Of a DNA stretch of 64,000 bases, positions 41,115-53,820 are shown one piece after another. Both the position numbers and the translations under genes were made by a program. The notes under the pieces are model-generated. The model searched no databases. It was not told the DNA's origin and was given only the letters and a program-made list of their open reading frames with translations. The DNA is taken from the NCBI GenBank assembly GCA_037893245.1, contig JBAIAA010000693.1, positions 1,426,001-1,490,000 of the forward strand. Reading direction: 5' to 3'. The stretch's first letter is position 1. Each line of letters starts with the position of its first letter. The DNA comes from Crossaster papposus (lineage: Eukaryota; Echinodermata; Asteroidea; Velatida; Solasteridae).

Positions 41115-43610
41115 TGACTTCACTGTTGGCAAGAACAAAAAGGGGAGCGAGAAAGCACAAGAGGTGTGCGGGCGCAAATGTGCAGTATGTTATGACTTCA
41201 CTGTTGACAACAGCAAAAAGGGGTGCGAGAAAGCAAAAGAGGGGCGCGGGGGCAAATTTGCAGTATCTTATGACTTCACTGTTGGCAAGAGCAAAAAGGG
41301 GTGCGATAAAGCAAAAGAGGGGTGCGGGCGCAAACTTGCAGTATGTTATAACACTTCAATGTTGGCACTCGGAAAAAAAGGGGTGTGAGAAAGCAAAAGA
41401 GCGGTGCGGGCGCAAACTTGCAGTATGTTATGACTTCACTGTTGGCAAGAACAAAAAGGGGTGCGATAAAGCAAAAGAGGGGTGCGGGCGCAAACTTGCA
41501 GTATGTTATAACACTTCACTGTTGGCACTCGGAAAAAAAGGGGTGCGAGAAAGCAAAAGAGCGGTGCGGGCGCAAACTTGCAGTATGTTATGACTTCACT
41601 GTTGGCAAGAACAAAAAGGGGTCCGAGAAAGCAAATGAGGGGTGCGGGCGCAAATGTGCAGTATGTTATGACTTCACTGTTGACAACAGCAAAAAGGGGT
41701 GCGAGAAAGCAAAAGAGGTGTGCGGGCGCAAATTTGCAGTATGTTATGAGTTCACTGTTGGCAACAGCAAAAAGGGGAGCGAGAAAGCAAAAGAGGGGTG
41801 CGGGCGCAAATTTGCAGCATGTTGTGACTTTACTGTTGGCAAGAGCAAAAGGGGGTGCGAAAAAGCAAATGAGGGGTGCGAACGCAAATTTGCAGTATAT
41901 TATGACTTCACTGTTGGCGACAGCAAAATGGGATGCGAGAAAGCAAAAGAGGGGAGCGGGCGCAAATTTGCAGTATGTTATGACTTAACTGTTGGCAACA
42001 GCAAAAAGGGGTGCGAGAAAGCAAAAGAGGGGTGCGGGCGCAAATTTGCAGCATGTTGTGACTTTACTGTTGGCAAGAGCAAAAGGGGGTGCGAAAAAGC
42101 AAATGAGGGGGGCGAGCGCAAATTTGCAGTATGTTATGACTTCACTGTTGGCAAGAGCAAAAAGGGGTGCGATAAAGCAAAAGAGGGGTGCGGGCGCAAA
42201 TTTGCAGTATGTTATGACTTCACTGTTGGCAGGAACAAAAAGGGGTCCGAGAAAGCAAAAGAGGGGTGCGGGCGCAAATGTGCAGTATGTTATGACTTCA
42301 CTGTTGGCAAGAACAAAAAGGGGAGCGTGAAAGCAAAAGAGGGGTGCGGGCGCAAATGTGCAGTATGTTATGACTTCACTGTTGGCAAGAGCAAAAAGGG
42401 GTGCGAGACAGCAAAAGAGGGGTGTGCGCGCAAATTTGCAGTATGTTATGACTTCACTGTTGGCAAGAGCAAAAAGGGGTGCGAGAAAGCAAAAGAGGGG
42501 CGCGGGCGCAAATTTGCAGTATGTTATGACTTCACTGTTGGCAAGAGCAAAAAGGGGTGCGATAAAGCAAAAGAGGGGTGCGGGCGCAAATTTGCAGTAT
42601 GTTATGACTTCACTGTTGGCAACAGCAAAAAGGGGTGCGAGACAGCAAAAGAGGGGTGTGTGCGCAAATGTGCAGTATGTTATGACTTCACTGTTGGCAA
42701 GGGCAAAAAGGGGTGCGAGAAAGCAAAAGAGGGGTGCGGGCGCAAACTTGCAGTATGTTATAACACTTCACTGTTGGCACTCGGAGAAAAAGGGGTGAAA
42801 GAAAGCAAAAGAGCGGTGCGGGCGCAAAATTGCAGTATGTTATGACTTCACTGTTGGCAAGAACAAAAAGGGGTGCGGAAAAGCAACAGAGGTGTGCGGG
42901 CGCAAATTTGCAGTATGTTATGACTTCACTGTTGGCAACAGCAAAAAGGGGTGCGAGAAAGCAAAAGAGGGGTGCGGGCGCAAATTTGCAGCATGTTGTG
43001 ACTTTACTGTTGGCAAGAGCAAAAGGGGGTGCGAAAAAGCAAATGAGGGGTACGAGCGCAAATTTGCAGTATATTATGACTTCACTGTTGGCGACAGCAA
43101 AAGGAGATGCGAGAAAGCAAAAGAGGGGTGTGGGCGCAAATGTGCAGTATGTTATGACTTCACTGTTGGCAAGGGCAAAAAGGGGTGCGAGAAAGCAACA
43201 GAGGGGTGCGGGCGAAAACTTGCAGTATGTTATAACACTTCACTGTTGGCACTCTGAAAAAAAGGGGTGCGAGAAAGCAAAAGAGCGGTGCGGGCGCAAA
43301 CTTGCAGTATGTTATGACTTCACTGTTGGCAAGAGCAAAAAGGGGTGCGGAAAAGCAAAAGAGGGGTGCGGGCGCAAACGTGCAGTATGTTATGACTTCA
43401 CTGTTGACAACAACAAAAAGGGGTGCGAGAAAGCAACAGAGGTGTGCGGGCGCAAATTTGCAGTATGTTATGACTTCACTGTTGGCAACAGCAAAAAGGG
43501 GTGCGAGAAAGCAAAAGAGGGGTGCGGGCGCAAATTTGCAGCATGTTGTGACTTTACTGTTGGCAAGAGCAAAAGGGGGTGCGAAAAAGCAAATGAGGGG
43601 TGCGGGCGCA
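41115..43610. repeat. 5,513-bp spaced duplication, left copy
   Basis: Landmarks 41,578, 41,992, 42,358, 42,830 and 43,302 each recur 5,513 bp later at 47,091, 47,505, 47,871, 48,343 and 48,815. Rare shared variants include GTTGGCAGGAACAAAAAGG, GGGGAGCGTGAAAGC and TGTGCGCGCAAATTTG. The left copy has TGTGAG at about 41,385 where the right copy has TGCGAG. Confidence 0.88.
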
Positions 43611-46230
43611 AATTTGCAGTATGTTATGACTTCACTGTTGGCAAGGGCAAAAAGGGGTGCGAGAAAGCAAAAGAGGGGTGCGGGCGCAAAATTGCAGTAT
43701 GTTATAACACTTCACTGTTGGCACTCGAAAAAAAAGGGGTGCGAGAAAGCAAAAGAGCGGTGCGGGCCCAAACTTGCAGTATGTTATAACACTTCACTGT
43801 TGGCACTCGGAAAAAAAGGGGTGCGAGAAAGCAAAAGAGCGGTGCGGGCGCAAAGTTGCAGTATGTTATGACTTCACTGTTGGCAAGAACACAAAGGGGT
43901 CCGAGAAAGCAAAAGAGGGGTGCGGGCGCAAATGTGCAGTATGTTATGACTTCACTGTTGGCAAGAACAAAAAGGGGTGCGAGAAAGCAAATGAGGGGTG
44001 CGGGCGCAAATGTGCAGTATGTTATGACTTCACTGTTGGCAAGAACAAAAAGGGGTGCGAGAAAGCAAAAGAGGGGTGCGGGCGCAAATGTGTAGTATGT
44101 TATGACTTCACTGTTGACAACAGCAAAAAGGGGTGCGAGAAAGCAAAAGAGGGGCGCTGGCGCAAATTTGCAGTATATTATGACTTCACTGTTGGCGACA
44201 GCAAAATGGGATGCGAGAAAGCAAAAGAGGGGAGCGGGCGCAAATTTGCAGTATGTTATGACTTAACTGTTGGCAAGAGCAAAAAAGAGTGCGAGACAGC
44301 AAAAGAGGGGTGTGGGCGCAAATGTGCAGTATGTTATGACTTCACTGTTGGCAAGGGCAAAAAGGGGTGCGAGAAAGCAAAAGAGGGGTGCGGGCGCAAA
44401 CTTGCAGTATGTTATAACACTTCACTGTTGGCACTCGAAAAAAAAGGGGTGCGAGAAAGCAAAAGAGCGGTGCGGGCGCAAACTTGCAGTATGTTATAAC
44501 ACTTCACTGTTGGCACTCGGAAAAAAAGGGGTGCGAGAAAGCAAAAGAGCGGTGCGGGCGCAAAGTTGCAGTATGTTATGACTTCACTGTTGGCAAGAAC
44601 AAAAAGGGGTCCGAGAAAGCAAAAGAGGGGTGCGGGCGCAAATGTGCAGTATGTTATGACTTCACTGTTGGCAAGAACAAAAAGGGGTGCGAGAAAGCAA
44701 ATGAGGGGTGCGGGCGCAAATGTGCAGTATGTTATGACTTCACTGTTGGCAAGAACAAAAAGGGGTGCGAGAAAGCAAAAGAGGGGTGCGGGCGCAAATG
44801 TGCAGTATGTTATGACTTCACTGTTGACAACAACAAAAAGGGGTGCGAGAAAGCAACAGAGGGGTGCGGGCGCAAACTTGCAGTATGTTATAACACTTCA
44901 CTGTTGGCACTCTGAAAAAAAGGGGTGCGAGAAAGCAAAAGAGCGGTGCGGGCGCAAACTTGCAGTATGTTATGACTTCACTGTTGGCAAGAGCAAAAAG
45001 GGGTGCGGAAAAGCAAAAGAGGGGTGCGGGCGCAAACGTGCAGTATGTTATGACTTCACTGTTGACAACAACAAAAAGGGGTGCGAGAAAGCAACAGAGG
45101 TGTGCGGGCGCAAATTTGCAGTATGTTATGACTTCACTGTTGGCAACAGCAAAAAGGGGTGCGAGAAAGCAAAAGAGGGGTGCGGGCGCAAATTTGCAGC
45201 ATGTTGTGACTTTACTGTTGGCAAGAGCAAAAGGGGGTGCGAAAAAGCAAATGAGGGGTGCGGGCGCAAATTTGCAGTATGTTATGACTTCACTGTTGGC
45301 AAGGGCAAAAAGGGGTGCGAGAAAGCAAAAGAGGGGTGCGGGCGCAAAATTGCAGTATGTTATAACACTTCACTGTTGGCACTCGAAAAAAAAGGGGTGC
45401 GAGAAAGCAAAAGAGCGGTGCGGGCCCAAACTTGCAGTATGTTATAACACTTCACTGTTGGCACTCGGAAAAAAAGGGGTGCGAGAAAGCAAAAGAGCGG
45501 TGCGGGCGCAAAGTTGCAGTATGTTATGACTTCACTGTTGGCAAGAACACAAAGGGGTCCGAGAAAGCAAAAGAGGGGTGCGGGCGCAAATGTGCAGTAT
45601 GTTATGACTTCACTGTTGGCAAGAACAAAAAGGGGTGCGAGAAAGCAAATGAGGGGTGCGGGCGCAAATGTGCAGTATGTTATGACTTCACTGTTGGCAA
45701 GAACAAAAAGGGGTGCGAGAAAGCAAAAGAGGGGTGCGGGCGCAAATGTGTAGTATGTTATGACTTCACTGTTGACAACAGCAAAAAGGGGTGCGAGAAA
45801 GCAAAAGAGGGGCGCTGGCGCAAATTTGCAGTATATTATGACTTCACTGTTGGCGACAGCAAAATGGGATGCGAGAAAGCAAAAGAGGGGAGCGGGCGCA
45901 AATTTGCAGTATGTTATGACTTAACTGTTGGCAAGAGCAAAAAAGAGTGCGAGACAGCAAAAGAGGGGTGTGGGCGCAAATGTGCAGTATGTTATGACTT
46001 CACTGTTGGCAAGGGCAAAAAGGGGTGCGAGAAAGCAAAAGAGGGGTGCGGGCGCAAACTTGCAGTATGTTATAACACTTCACTGTTGGCACTCGAAAAA
46101 AAAGGGGTGCGAGAAAGCAAAAGAGCGGTGCGGGCGCAAACTTGCAGTATGTTATAACACTTCACTGTTGGCACTCGGAAAAAAAAGGGGTGCGAGAAAG
46201 CAAAAGAGCGGTGCGGGCGCAAAGTTGCAG
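43257..46230. repeat. 1,658-bp tandem duplication within the satellite
   Basis: The unit order from 43,257 recurs at 44,915 (shift 1,658). Both copies carry the private GCGGGCCCAAACTTG variant (about 43,764 and 45,422) where almost all other units have GCGGGCGCAAA. Both are preceded by an ACTCTGAAAAAAAGG unit. Confidence 0.87.
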
Positions 46231-46627
46231 TATGTTATGACTTCACTGTTGGCAAGAACAAAAAGGGGTCCGAGAAAGCAAAAGAGGGGTGCGGGCGCAA
46301 ATGTGCAGTATGTTATGACTTCACTGTTGGCAAGAACAAAACGGGGTGCGAGAAAGCAAATGAGGGGTGCGGGCGCAAATGTGCAGTATGTTATGACTTC
46401 ACTGTTGGCAAGAACAAAAAGGGGTGCGAGAAAGCAAAAGAGGGGTGCGGGCGCAAATGTGCAGTATGTTATGACTTCACTGTTGACAACAACAAAAAGG
46501 GGTGCGAGAAAGCAAAAGAGGGGCGTTGGCGCAAATTTGCAGTATGTTATGAATTCACTGTTGGCAAGAGCAAAAAGGGGTGCGATAAAGCAAAAGAGGG
46601 GTGCGGGCGCAAATGTGCAGTATGTTA

Positions 46628-49123
46628 TGACTTCACTGTTGGCAAGAACAAAAAGGGGAGCGAGAAAGCACAAGAGGTGTGCGGGCGCAAATGTGCAGTA
46701 TGTTATGACTTCACTGTTGACAACAGCAAAAAGGGGTGCGAGAAAGCAAAAGAGGGGCGCGGGGGCAAATTTGCAGTATCTTATGACTTCACTGTTGGCA
46801 AGAGCAAAAAGGGGTGCGATAAAGCAAAAGAGGGGTGCGGGCGCAAACTTGCAGTATGTTATAACACTTCAATGTTGGCACTCGGAAAAAAAGGGGTGCG
46901 AGAAAGCAAAAGAGCGGTGCGGGCGCAAACTTGCAGTATGTTATGACTTCACTGTTGGCAAGAACAAAAAGGGGTGCGATAAAGCAAAAGAGGGGTGCGG
47001 GCGCAAACTTGCAGTATGTTATAACACTTCACTGTTGGCACTCGGAAAAAAAGGGGTGCGAGAAAGCAAAAGAGCGGTGCGGGCGCAAACTTGCAGTATG
47101 TTATGACTTCACTGTTGGCAAGAACAAAAAGGGGTCCGAGAAAGCAAATGAGGGGTGCGGGCGCAAATGTGCAGTATGTTATGACTTCACTGTTGACAAC
47201 AGCAAAAAGGGGTGCGAGAAAGCAAAAGAGGTGTGCGGGCGCAAATTTGCAGTATGTTATGAGTTCACTGTTGGCAACAGCAAAAAGGGGAGCGAGAAAG
47301 CAAAAGAGGGGTGCGGGCGCAAATTTGCAGCATGTTGTGACTTTACTGTTGGCAAGAGCAAAAGGGGGTGCGAAAAAGCAAATGAGGGGTGCGAACGCAA
47401 ATTTGCAGTATATTATGACTTCACTGTTGGCGACAGCAAAATGGGATGCGAGAAAGCAAAAGAGGGGAGCGGGCGCAAATTTGCAGTATGTTATGACTTA
47501 ACTGTTGGCAACAGCAAAAAGGGGTGCGAGAAAGCAAAAGAGGGGTGCGGGCGCAAATTTGCAGCATGTTGTGACTTTACTGTTGGCAAGAGCAAAAGGG
47601 GGTGCGAAAAAGCAAATGAGGGGGGCGAGCGCAAATTTGCAGTATGTTATGACTTCACTGTTGGCAAGAGCAAAAAGGGGTGCGATAAAGCAAAAGAGGG
47701 GTGCGGGCGCAAATTTGCAGTATGTTATGACTTCACTGTTGGCAGGAACAAAAAGGGGTCCGAGAAAGCAAAAGAGGGGTGCGGGCGCAAATGTGCAGTA
47801 TGTTATGACTTCACTGTTGGCAAGAACAAAAAGGGGAGCGTGAAAGCAAAAGAGGGGTGCGGGCGCAAATGTGCAGTATGTTATGACTTCACTGTTGGCA
47901 AGAGCAAAAAGGGGTGCGAGACAGCAAAAGAGGGGTGTGCGCGCAAATTTGCAGTATGTTATGACTTCACTGTTGGCAAGAGCAAAAAGGGGTGCGAGAA
48001 AGCAAAAGAGGGGCGCGGGCGCAAATTTGCAGTATGTTATGACTTCACTGTTGGCAAGAGCAAAAAGGGGTGCGATAAAGCAAAAGAGGGGTGCGGGCGC
48101 AAATTTGCAGTATGTTATGACTTCACTGTTGGCAACAGCAAAAAGGGGTGCGAGACAGCAAAAGAGGGGTGTGTGCGCAAATGTGCAGTATGTTATGACT
48201 TCACTGTTGGCAAGGGCAAAAAGGGGTGCGAGAAAGCAAAAGAGGGGTGCGGGCGCAAACTTGCAGTATGTTATAACACTTCACTGTTGGCACTCGGAGA
48301 AAAAGGGGTGAAAGAAAGCAAAAGAGCGGTGCGGGCGCAAAATTGCAGTATGTTATGACTTCACTGTTGGCAAGAACAAAAAGGGGTGCGGAAAAGCAAC
48401 AGAGGTGTGCGGGCGCAAATTTGCAGTATGTTATGACTTCACTGTTGGCAACAGCAAAAAGGGGTGCGAGAAAGCAAAAGAGGGGTGCGGGCGCAAATTT
48501 GCAGCATGTTGTGACTTTACTGTTGGCAAGAGCAAAAGGGGGTGCGAAAAAGCAAATGAGGGGTACGAGCGCAAATTTGCAGTATATTATGACTTCACTG
48601 TTGGCGACAGCAAAAGGAGATGCGAGAAAGCAAAAGAGGGGTGGGGGCGCAAATGTGCAGTATGTTATGACTTCACTGTTGGCAAGGGCAAAAAGGGGTG
48701 CGAGAAAGCAACAGAGGGGTGCGGGCGCAAACTTGCAGTATGTTATAACACTTCACTGTTGGCACTCTGAAAAAAAGGGGTGCGAGAAAGCAAAAGAGCG
48801 GTGCGGGCGCAAACTTGCAGTATGTTATGACTTCACTGTTGGCAAGAGCAAAAAGGGGTGCGGAAAAGCAAAAGAGGGGTGCGGGCGCAAACGTGCAGTA
48901 TGTTATGACTTCACTGTTGACAACAACAAAAAGGGGTGCGAGAAAGCAACAGAGGTGTGCGGGCGCAAATTTGCAGTATGTTATGACTTCACTGTTGGCA
49001 ACAGCAAAAAGGGGTGCGAGAAAGCAAAAGAGGGGTGCGGGCGCAAATTTGCAGCATGTTGTGACTTTACTGTTGGCAAGAGCAAAAGGGGGTGCGAAAA
49101 AGCAAATGAGGGGTGCGGGCGCC
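46628..49123. repeat. 5,513-bp spaced duplication, right copy
   Basis: Partner of 41,115-43,610, with the same unit order and rare variants. Identity breaks at about 49,123, where this copy has a CGCCAATTTGCAGTATATT unit leading to a 99-bp unit and the left copy continues with a standard unit. A third partial copy of the GGCAGGAACAAAAAGG to GGGGAGCGTGAAAGC run is at about 61,270-61,385, next to the array edge. Confidence 0.87.
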
Positions 49124-50520
49124 AATTTGCAGTATATTATGACTTCACTGTTGGCAAGAACAAAAAGGGGTGCGAGAAAGCAAAAGAGGGGTGCGAGAAA
49201 GCAAATGAGGGGTGCAGGCGGAAATGTGCAGTATGTTATGACTTCACTGTTGGCAAGGGCAAAAAGGGGTGCGAGAAAGCAAAAGAGGGGTGCGGGCGCA
49301 AAATTGCAGTATGTTATAACACTTCACTGTTGGCACTCGAAAAAAAAGGGGTGCGAGAAAGCAAAAGAGCGGTGCGGGCGCAAACTTGCAGTATGTTATA
49401 ACACTTCACTGTTGGCACTCGGAAAAAAAGGGGTGCGAGAAAGCAAAAGAGCGGTGCGGGCGCAAAGTTGCAGTATGTTATGACTTCACTGTTGGCAAGA
49501 ACACAAAGGGGTCCGAGAAAGCAAAAGAGGGGTGCGGGCGCAAATGTGCAGTATGTTATGACTTCACTGTTGGCAAGAACAAAAAGGGGTGCGAGAAAGC
49601 AAATGAGGGGTGCGGGCGCAAATGTGCAGTATGTTATGACTTCACTGTTGGCAAGAACAAAAAGGGGTGCGAGAAAGCAAAAGAGGGGTGCGGGCGCAAA
49701 CGTGCAGTATGTTATGACTTCACTGTTGACAACAACAAAAAGGGGTGCGAGAAAGCAACAGAGGTGTGCGGGCGCAAATTTGCAGTATGTTATGACTTCA
49801 CTGTTGGCAACAGCAAAAAGGGGTGCGAGAAAGCAAAAGAGGGGTGCGGGCGCAAATTTGCAGCATGTTGTGACTTTACTGTTGGCAAGAGCAAAAGGGG
49901 GTGCGAAAAAGCAAATGAGGGGTGCGGGCGCCAATTTGCAGTATATTATGACTTCACTGTTGGCAAGAACAAAAAGGGGTGCGAGAAAGCAAAAGAGGGG
50001 TGCGAGAAAGCAAATGAGGGGTGCGGGCGGAAATGTGCAGTATGTTATGACTTCACTGTTGGCAAGGGCAAAAAGGGGTGCGAGAAAGCAAAAGAGGGGT
50101 GCGGGCGCAAAATTGCAGTATGTTATAACACTTCACTGTTGGCACTCGAAAAAAAAGGGGTGCGAGAAAGCAAAAGAGCGGTGCGGGCGCAAACTTGCAG
50201 TATGTTATAACACTTCACTGTTGGCACTCGGAAAAAAAGGGGTGCGAGAAAGCAAAAGAGCGGTGCGGGCGCAAAGTTGCAGTATGTTATGACTTCACTG
50301 TTGGCAAGAACACAAAGGGGTCCGAGAAAGCAAAAGAGGGGTGCGGGCGCAAATGTGCAGTATGTTATGACTTCACTGTTGGCAAGAACAAAAAGGGGTG
50401 CGAGAAAGCAAATGAGGGGTGCGGGCGCAAATGTGCAGTATGTTATGACTTCACTGTTGGCAAGAACAAAAAGGGGTGCGAGAAAGCAAAAGAGGGGTGC
50501 GGGCGCAAATGTGTAGTATG
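48900..50520. repeat. 809-bp tandem duplication within the satellite
   Basis: The run starting near 48,900 recurs about 809 bp on (landmarks 49,386 and 50,195; 49,125 and 49,934). The length equals seven 78-bp, two 82-bp and one 99-bp unit. Both copies contain the CGCCAATTTG variant and the 99-bp unit. Confidence 0.8.
49165..49217. repeat. 99-bp satellite unit with 21-bp internal duplication, first case
   Basis: Within one unit the segment GGGGTGCGAGAAAGCAAA is present twice in direct succession, giving three GGGGTGC boxes instead of two and a unit of 99 bp. The GGGGTGCG box, present twice in every unit, is the obvious homology for slippage. The same structure is at about 49,974-50,030 and 55,274-55,330. 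Confidence 0.85.
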
Positions 50521-53500
50521 TTATGACTTCACTGTTGACAACAGCAAAAAGGGGTGCGAGAAAGCAAAAGAGGGGCGCTGGCGCAAATTTGCAGTATATT
50601 ATGACTTCACTGTTGGCGACAGCAAAATGGGATGCGAGAAAGCAAAAGAGGGGAGCGGGCGCAAATTTGCAGTATGTTATGACTTAACTGTTGGCAAGAG
50701 CAAAAAAGAGTGCGAGACAGCAAAAGAGGGGTGTGGGCGCAAATGTGCAGTATGTTATGACTTCACTGTTGGCAAGGGCAAAAAGGGGTGCGAGAAAGCA
50801 AAAGAGGGGTGCGGGCGCAAACTTGCAGTATGTTATAACACTTCAGTGTTGGCACTCGAAAAAAAAGGGGTGCGAGAAAGCAAAAGAGCGGTGCGGGCGC
50901 AAACTTGCAGTATGTTATAACACTTCACTGTTGGCACTCGGAAAAAAAGGGGTGCGAGAAAGCAAAAGAGCGGTGCGGGCGCAAAGTTGCAGTATGTTAT
51001 GACTTCACTGTTGGCAAGAACAAAAAGGGGTCCGAGAAAGCAAAAGAGGGGTGCGGGCGCAAATGTGCAGTATGTTATGACTTCACTGTTGGCAAGAACA
51101 AAAAGGGGTGCGAGAAAGCAAATGAGGGGTGCGGGCGCAAATGTGCAGTATGTTATGACTTCACTGTTGGCAAGAACAAAAAGGGGTGCGAGAAAGCAAA
51201 AGAGGGGTGCGGGCGCAAATGTGCAGTATGTTATGACTTCACTGTTGACAACAACAAAAAGGGGTGCGAGAAAGCAAAAGAGGGGCGTTGGCGCAAATTT
51301 GCAGTATGTTATGAATTCACTGTTGGCAAGAGCAAAAAGAGGTGCGATAAAGCAAAAGAGGGGTGCGGGCGCAAATTTGCAGTATGTTATGACTTCACTG
51401 TTGGCAAGAGCAAAAAGGGGTGCGAGAAAGCAAAAGAGGGGCGCTGGCGCAAATTTGCAGTATGTTATGACTTAACTGTTGGCAAGAGCAAAAAAGAGTG
51501 CGAGACAGCAAAAGAGGGGTGTGGGCGCAAATGTGCAGTATGTTATGACTTCACTGTTGGCAAGGGCAAAAAGGGGTGCGAGAAAGCAAAAGAGGGGTGC
51601 GGGCGCAAAATTGCAGTATGTTATAACACTTCACTGTTGGCACTCGAAAAAAAAAAGGTGCGAGAAAGCAAAAGAGCGGTGCGGGCGCAAACTTGCAGTA
51701 TGTTATAACACTTCACTGTTGGCACTCGGAAAAAAAAGGGTGCGAGAAAGCAAAAGAGATTGGTGCGGGCGCAAAGTTGCAGTATGTTATGACTTCACTG
51801 TTGGCAAGAACACAAAGGGGTCCGAGAAAGCAAAAGAGGGGTGCGGGCGCAAATGTGCAGTATGTTATGACTTCACTGTTGGCAAGAACAAAAAGGGGTG
51901 CGAGAAAGCAAATGAGGGGTGCGGGCGCAAATGTGCAGTATGTTATGACTTCACTGTTGACAACAGCAAAAAGGGGTGCGAGAAAGCAAAAGAGGGGCGC
52001 TGGCGCAAATTTGCAGTATATTATGACTTCACTGTTGGCGACAGCAAAATGGGATGCGAGAAAGCAAAAGAGGGGAGCGGGCGCAAATTTGCAGTATGTT
52101 ATGACTTAACTGTTGGCAAGAGCAAAAAAGAGTGCGAGACAGCAAAAGAGGGGTGTGGGCGCAAATGTGCAGTATGTTATGACTTCACTGTTGGCAAGGG
52201 CAAAAGGGGTGCGAGAAAGCAAAAGAGGGGTTCGGGCGCAAAATTGCAGTATGTTATAACACTTCACTGTTGGCACTCGAAAAAAAAGGGGTGCGAGAAA
52301 GCAAAAGAGCGGTGCGGGCGCAAACTTGCAGTATGTTATAACACTTCACTGTTGGCACTCGGAAAAAAAGGGGTGCGAGAAAGCAAAAGAGCGGTGCGGG
52401 CGCAAAGTTGCAGTATGTTATGACTTCACTGTTGGCCAGAACACAAAGGGGTCCGAGAAAGCAAAAGAGGGGTGCGGGCGCAAATGTGCAGTATGTTATG
52501 ACTTCACTGTTGGCAAGAACAAAAAGGGGTGCGAGAAAGCAAATGAGGGGTGCGGGCGCAAATGTGCAGTATGTTATGACTTCACTGTTGGCAAGAACAA
52601 AAAGGGGTGCGAGAAAGCAAAAGAGGGGTGCGGGCGCAAATGTGTAGTATGTTATGACTTCACTGTTGACAACAGCAAAAAGGGGTGCGAGAAAGCAAAA
52701 GAGGGGCGCTGGCGCAAATTTGCAGTATATTATGACTTCACTGTTGGCGACAGCAAAATGGGATGCGAGAAAGCAAAAGAGGGGAGCGGGCGCAAATTTG
52801 CAGTATGTTATGACTTAAGTGTTGGCAAGAGCAAAAAAGAGTGCGAGACAGCAAAAGAGGGGTGTGGGCGCAAATGTGCAGTATGTTATGACTTCACTGT
52901 TGGCAAGGGCAAAAAGGGGTGCGAGAAAGCAAAAGAGGGGTGCGGGCGCAAACTTGCAGTATGTTATAACACTTCACTGTTGGCACTCGGAAAAAAAGGG
53001 TGCGAGAAAGCAAAAGAGCGGTGCGGGCGCAAACTTGCAGTATGTTATAACACTTCACTGTTGGCACTCGGGAAAAAAGGGGTGCGAGAAAGCAAAAGAG
53101 CGGTGCGGGCGCAAACTTGCAGTATGTTATGACTTCACTGTTGGCAACAGCAAAAAAGGGGTGCGAGAAAGCAAAAGAGGGGTGCGGGCGCAAATTTGCA
53201 GCATGTTGTGACTTTACTGTTGGCAAGAGCAAAAGGGGGTTCGAAAAAGCAAATGAGGGGGGCGAGCGCAAATTTGCAGTATGTTATGACTTCAATGTTG
53301 GCAAGAGCAAAAAGGGGTGCGATAAAGCAAAAGAGGGGTGCGGGCGCAAATTTGCAGTATGTTATGACTTCACTGTTGGCAAGAACAAAAAGGGGTCCGA
53401 GAAAGCAAAAGAGGGGTGCGGGCGCAAATGTGCAGTATGTTATGACTTCACTGTTGGCAAGAACAAAAAGGGGAGCGAGAAAGCACAAGAGGTGTGCGGG

Positions 53501-53820
53501 CGCAAATGTGCAGTATGTTATGACTTCACTGTTGACAACAGCAAAAAGGGGTGCGAGAAAGCAAAAGATGGGCGCGGGAGCAAATTTGCAGTATCTTATG
53601 ACTTCACTGTTGGCAAGAGCAAAAAGGGGTGCGATAAAGCAAAAGAGGGGTGCGGGCGCAAACTTGCAGTATGTTATAACACTTCACTGTTGGCACTCGG
53701 AAAAAAAGGGGTGCGAGAAAGCAAAAGAGCGGTGCGGGCGCAAACTTGCAGTATGTTATGACTTCACTGTTGGCAAGAACAAAAAGGGGTGCGATAAAGC
53801 AAAAGAGGGGTGCGGGCGCA
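49690..53820. repeat. 5,304-bp spaced duplication, left copy (holds the empty LINE site)
   Basis: Landmarks 50,195, 50,905 and 51,611 correspond to 55,499, 56,209 and 56,915 (shift 5,304). Beyond the LINE the shift is 5,691 (52,326/58,017; 53,117/58,808; 53,746/59,437). Shared rare variants include AAGAGATTGGTGCGGG (about 51,754 and 57,445) and a long A run in ACTCGAAAAAAAAAAGGTG. At 51,611-51,640 this copy has an uninterrupted unit where the right copy has the LINE. Confidence 0.92.

Noticed and set aside
41385-42845. 486-codon open frame on the + strand, with similar ones at 34,348-35,805 and 46,931-48,358
   Set aside because: It is built only of satellite units. Two forward frames and one reverse frame of the 78-bp unit lack stops, so long frames arise automatically. 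Units of 79, 81 and 82 bp shift the frame and end each one, and no unique start, end or domain is present.
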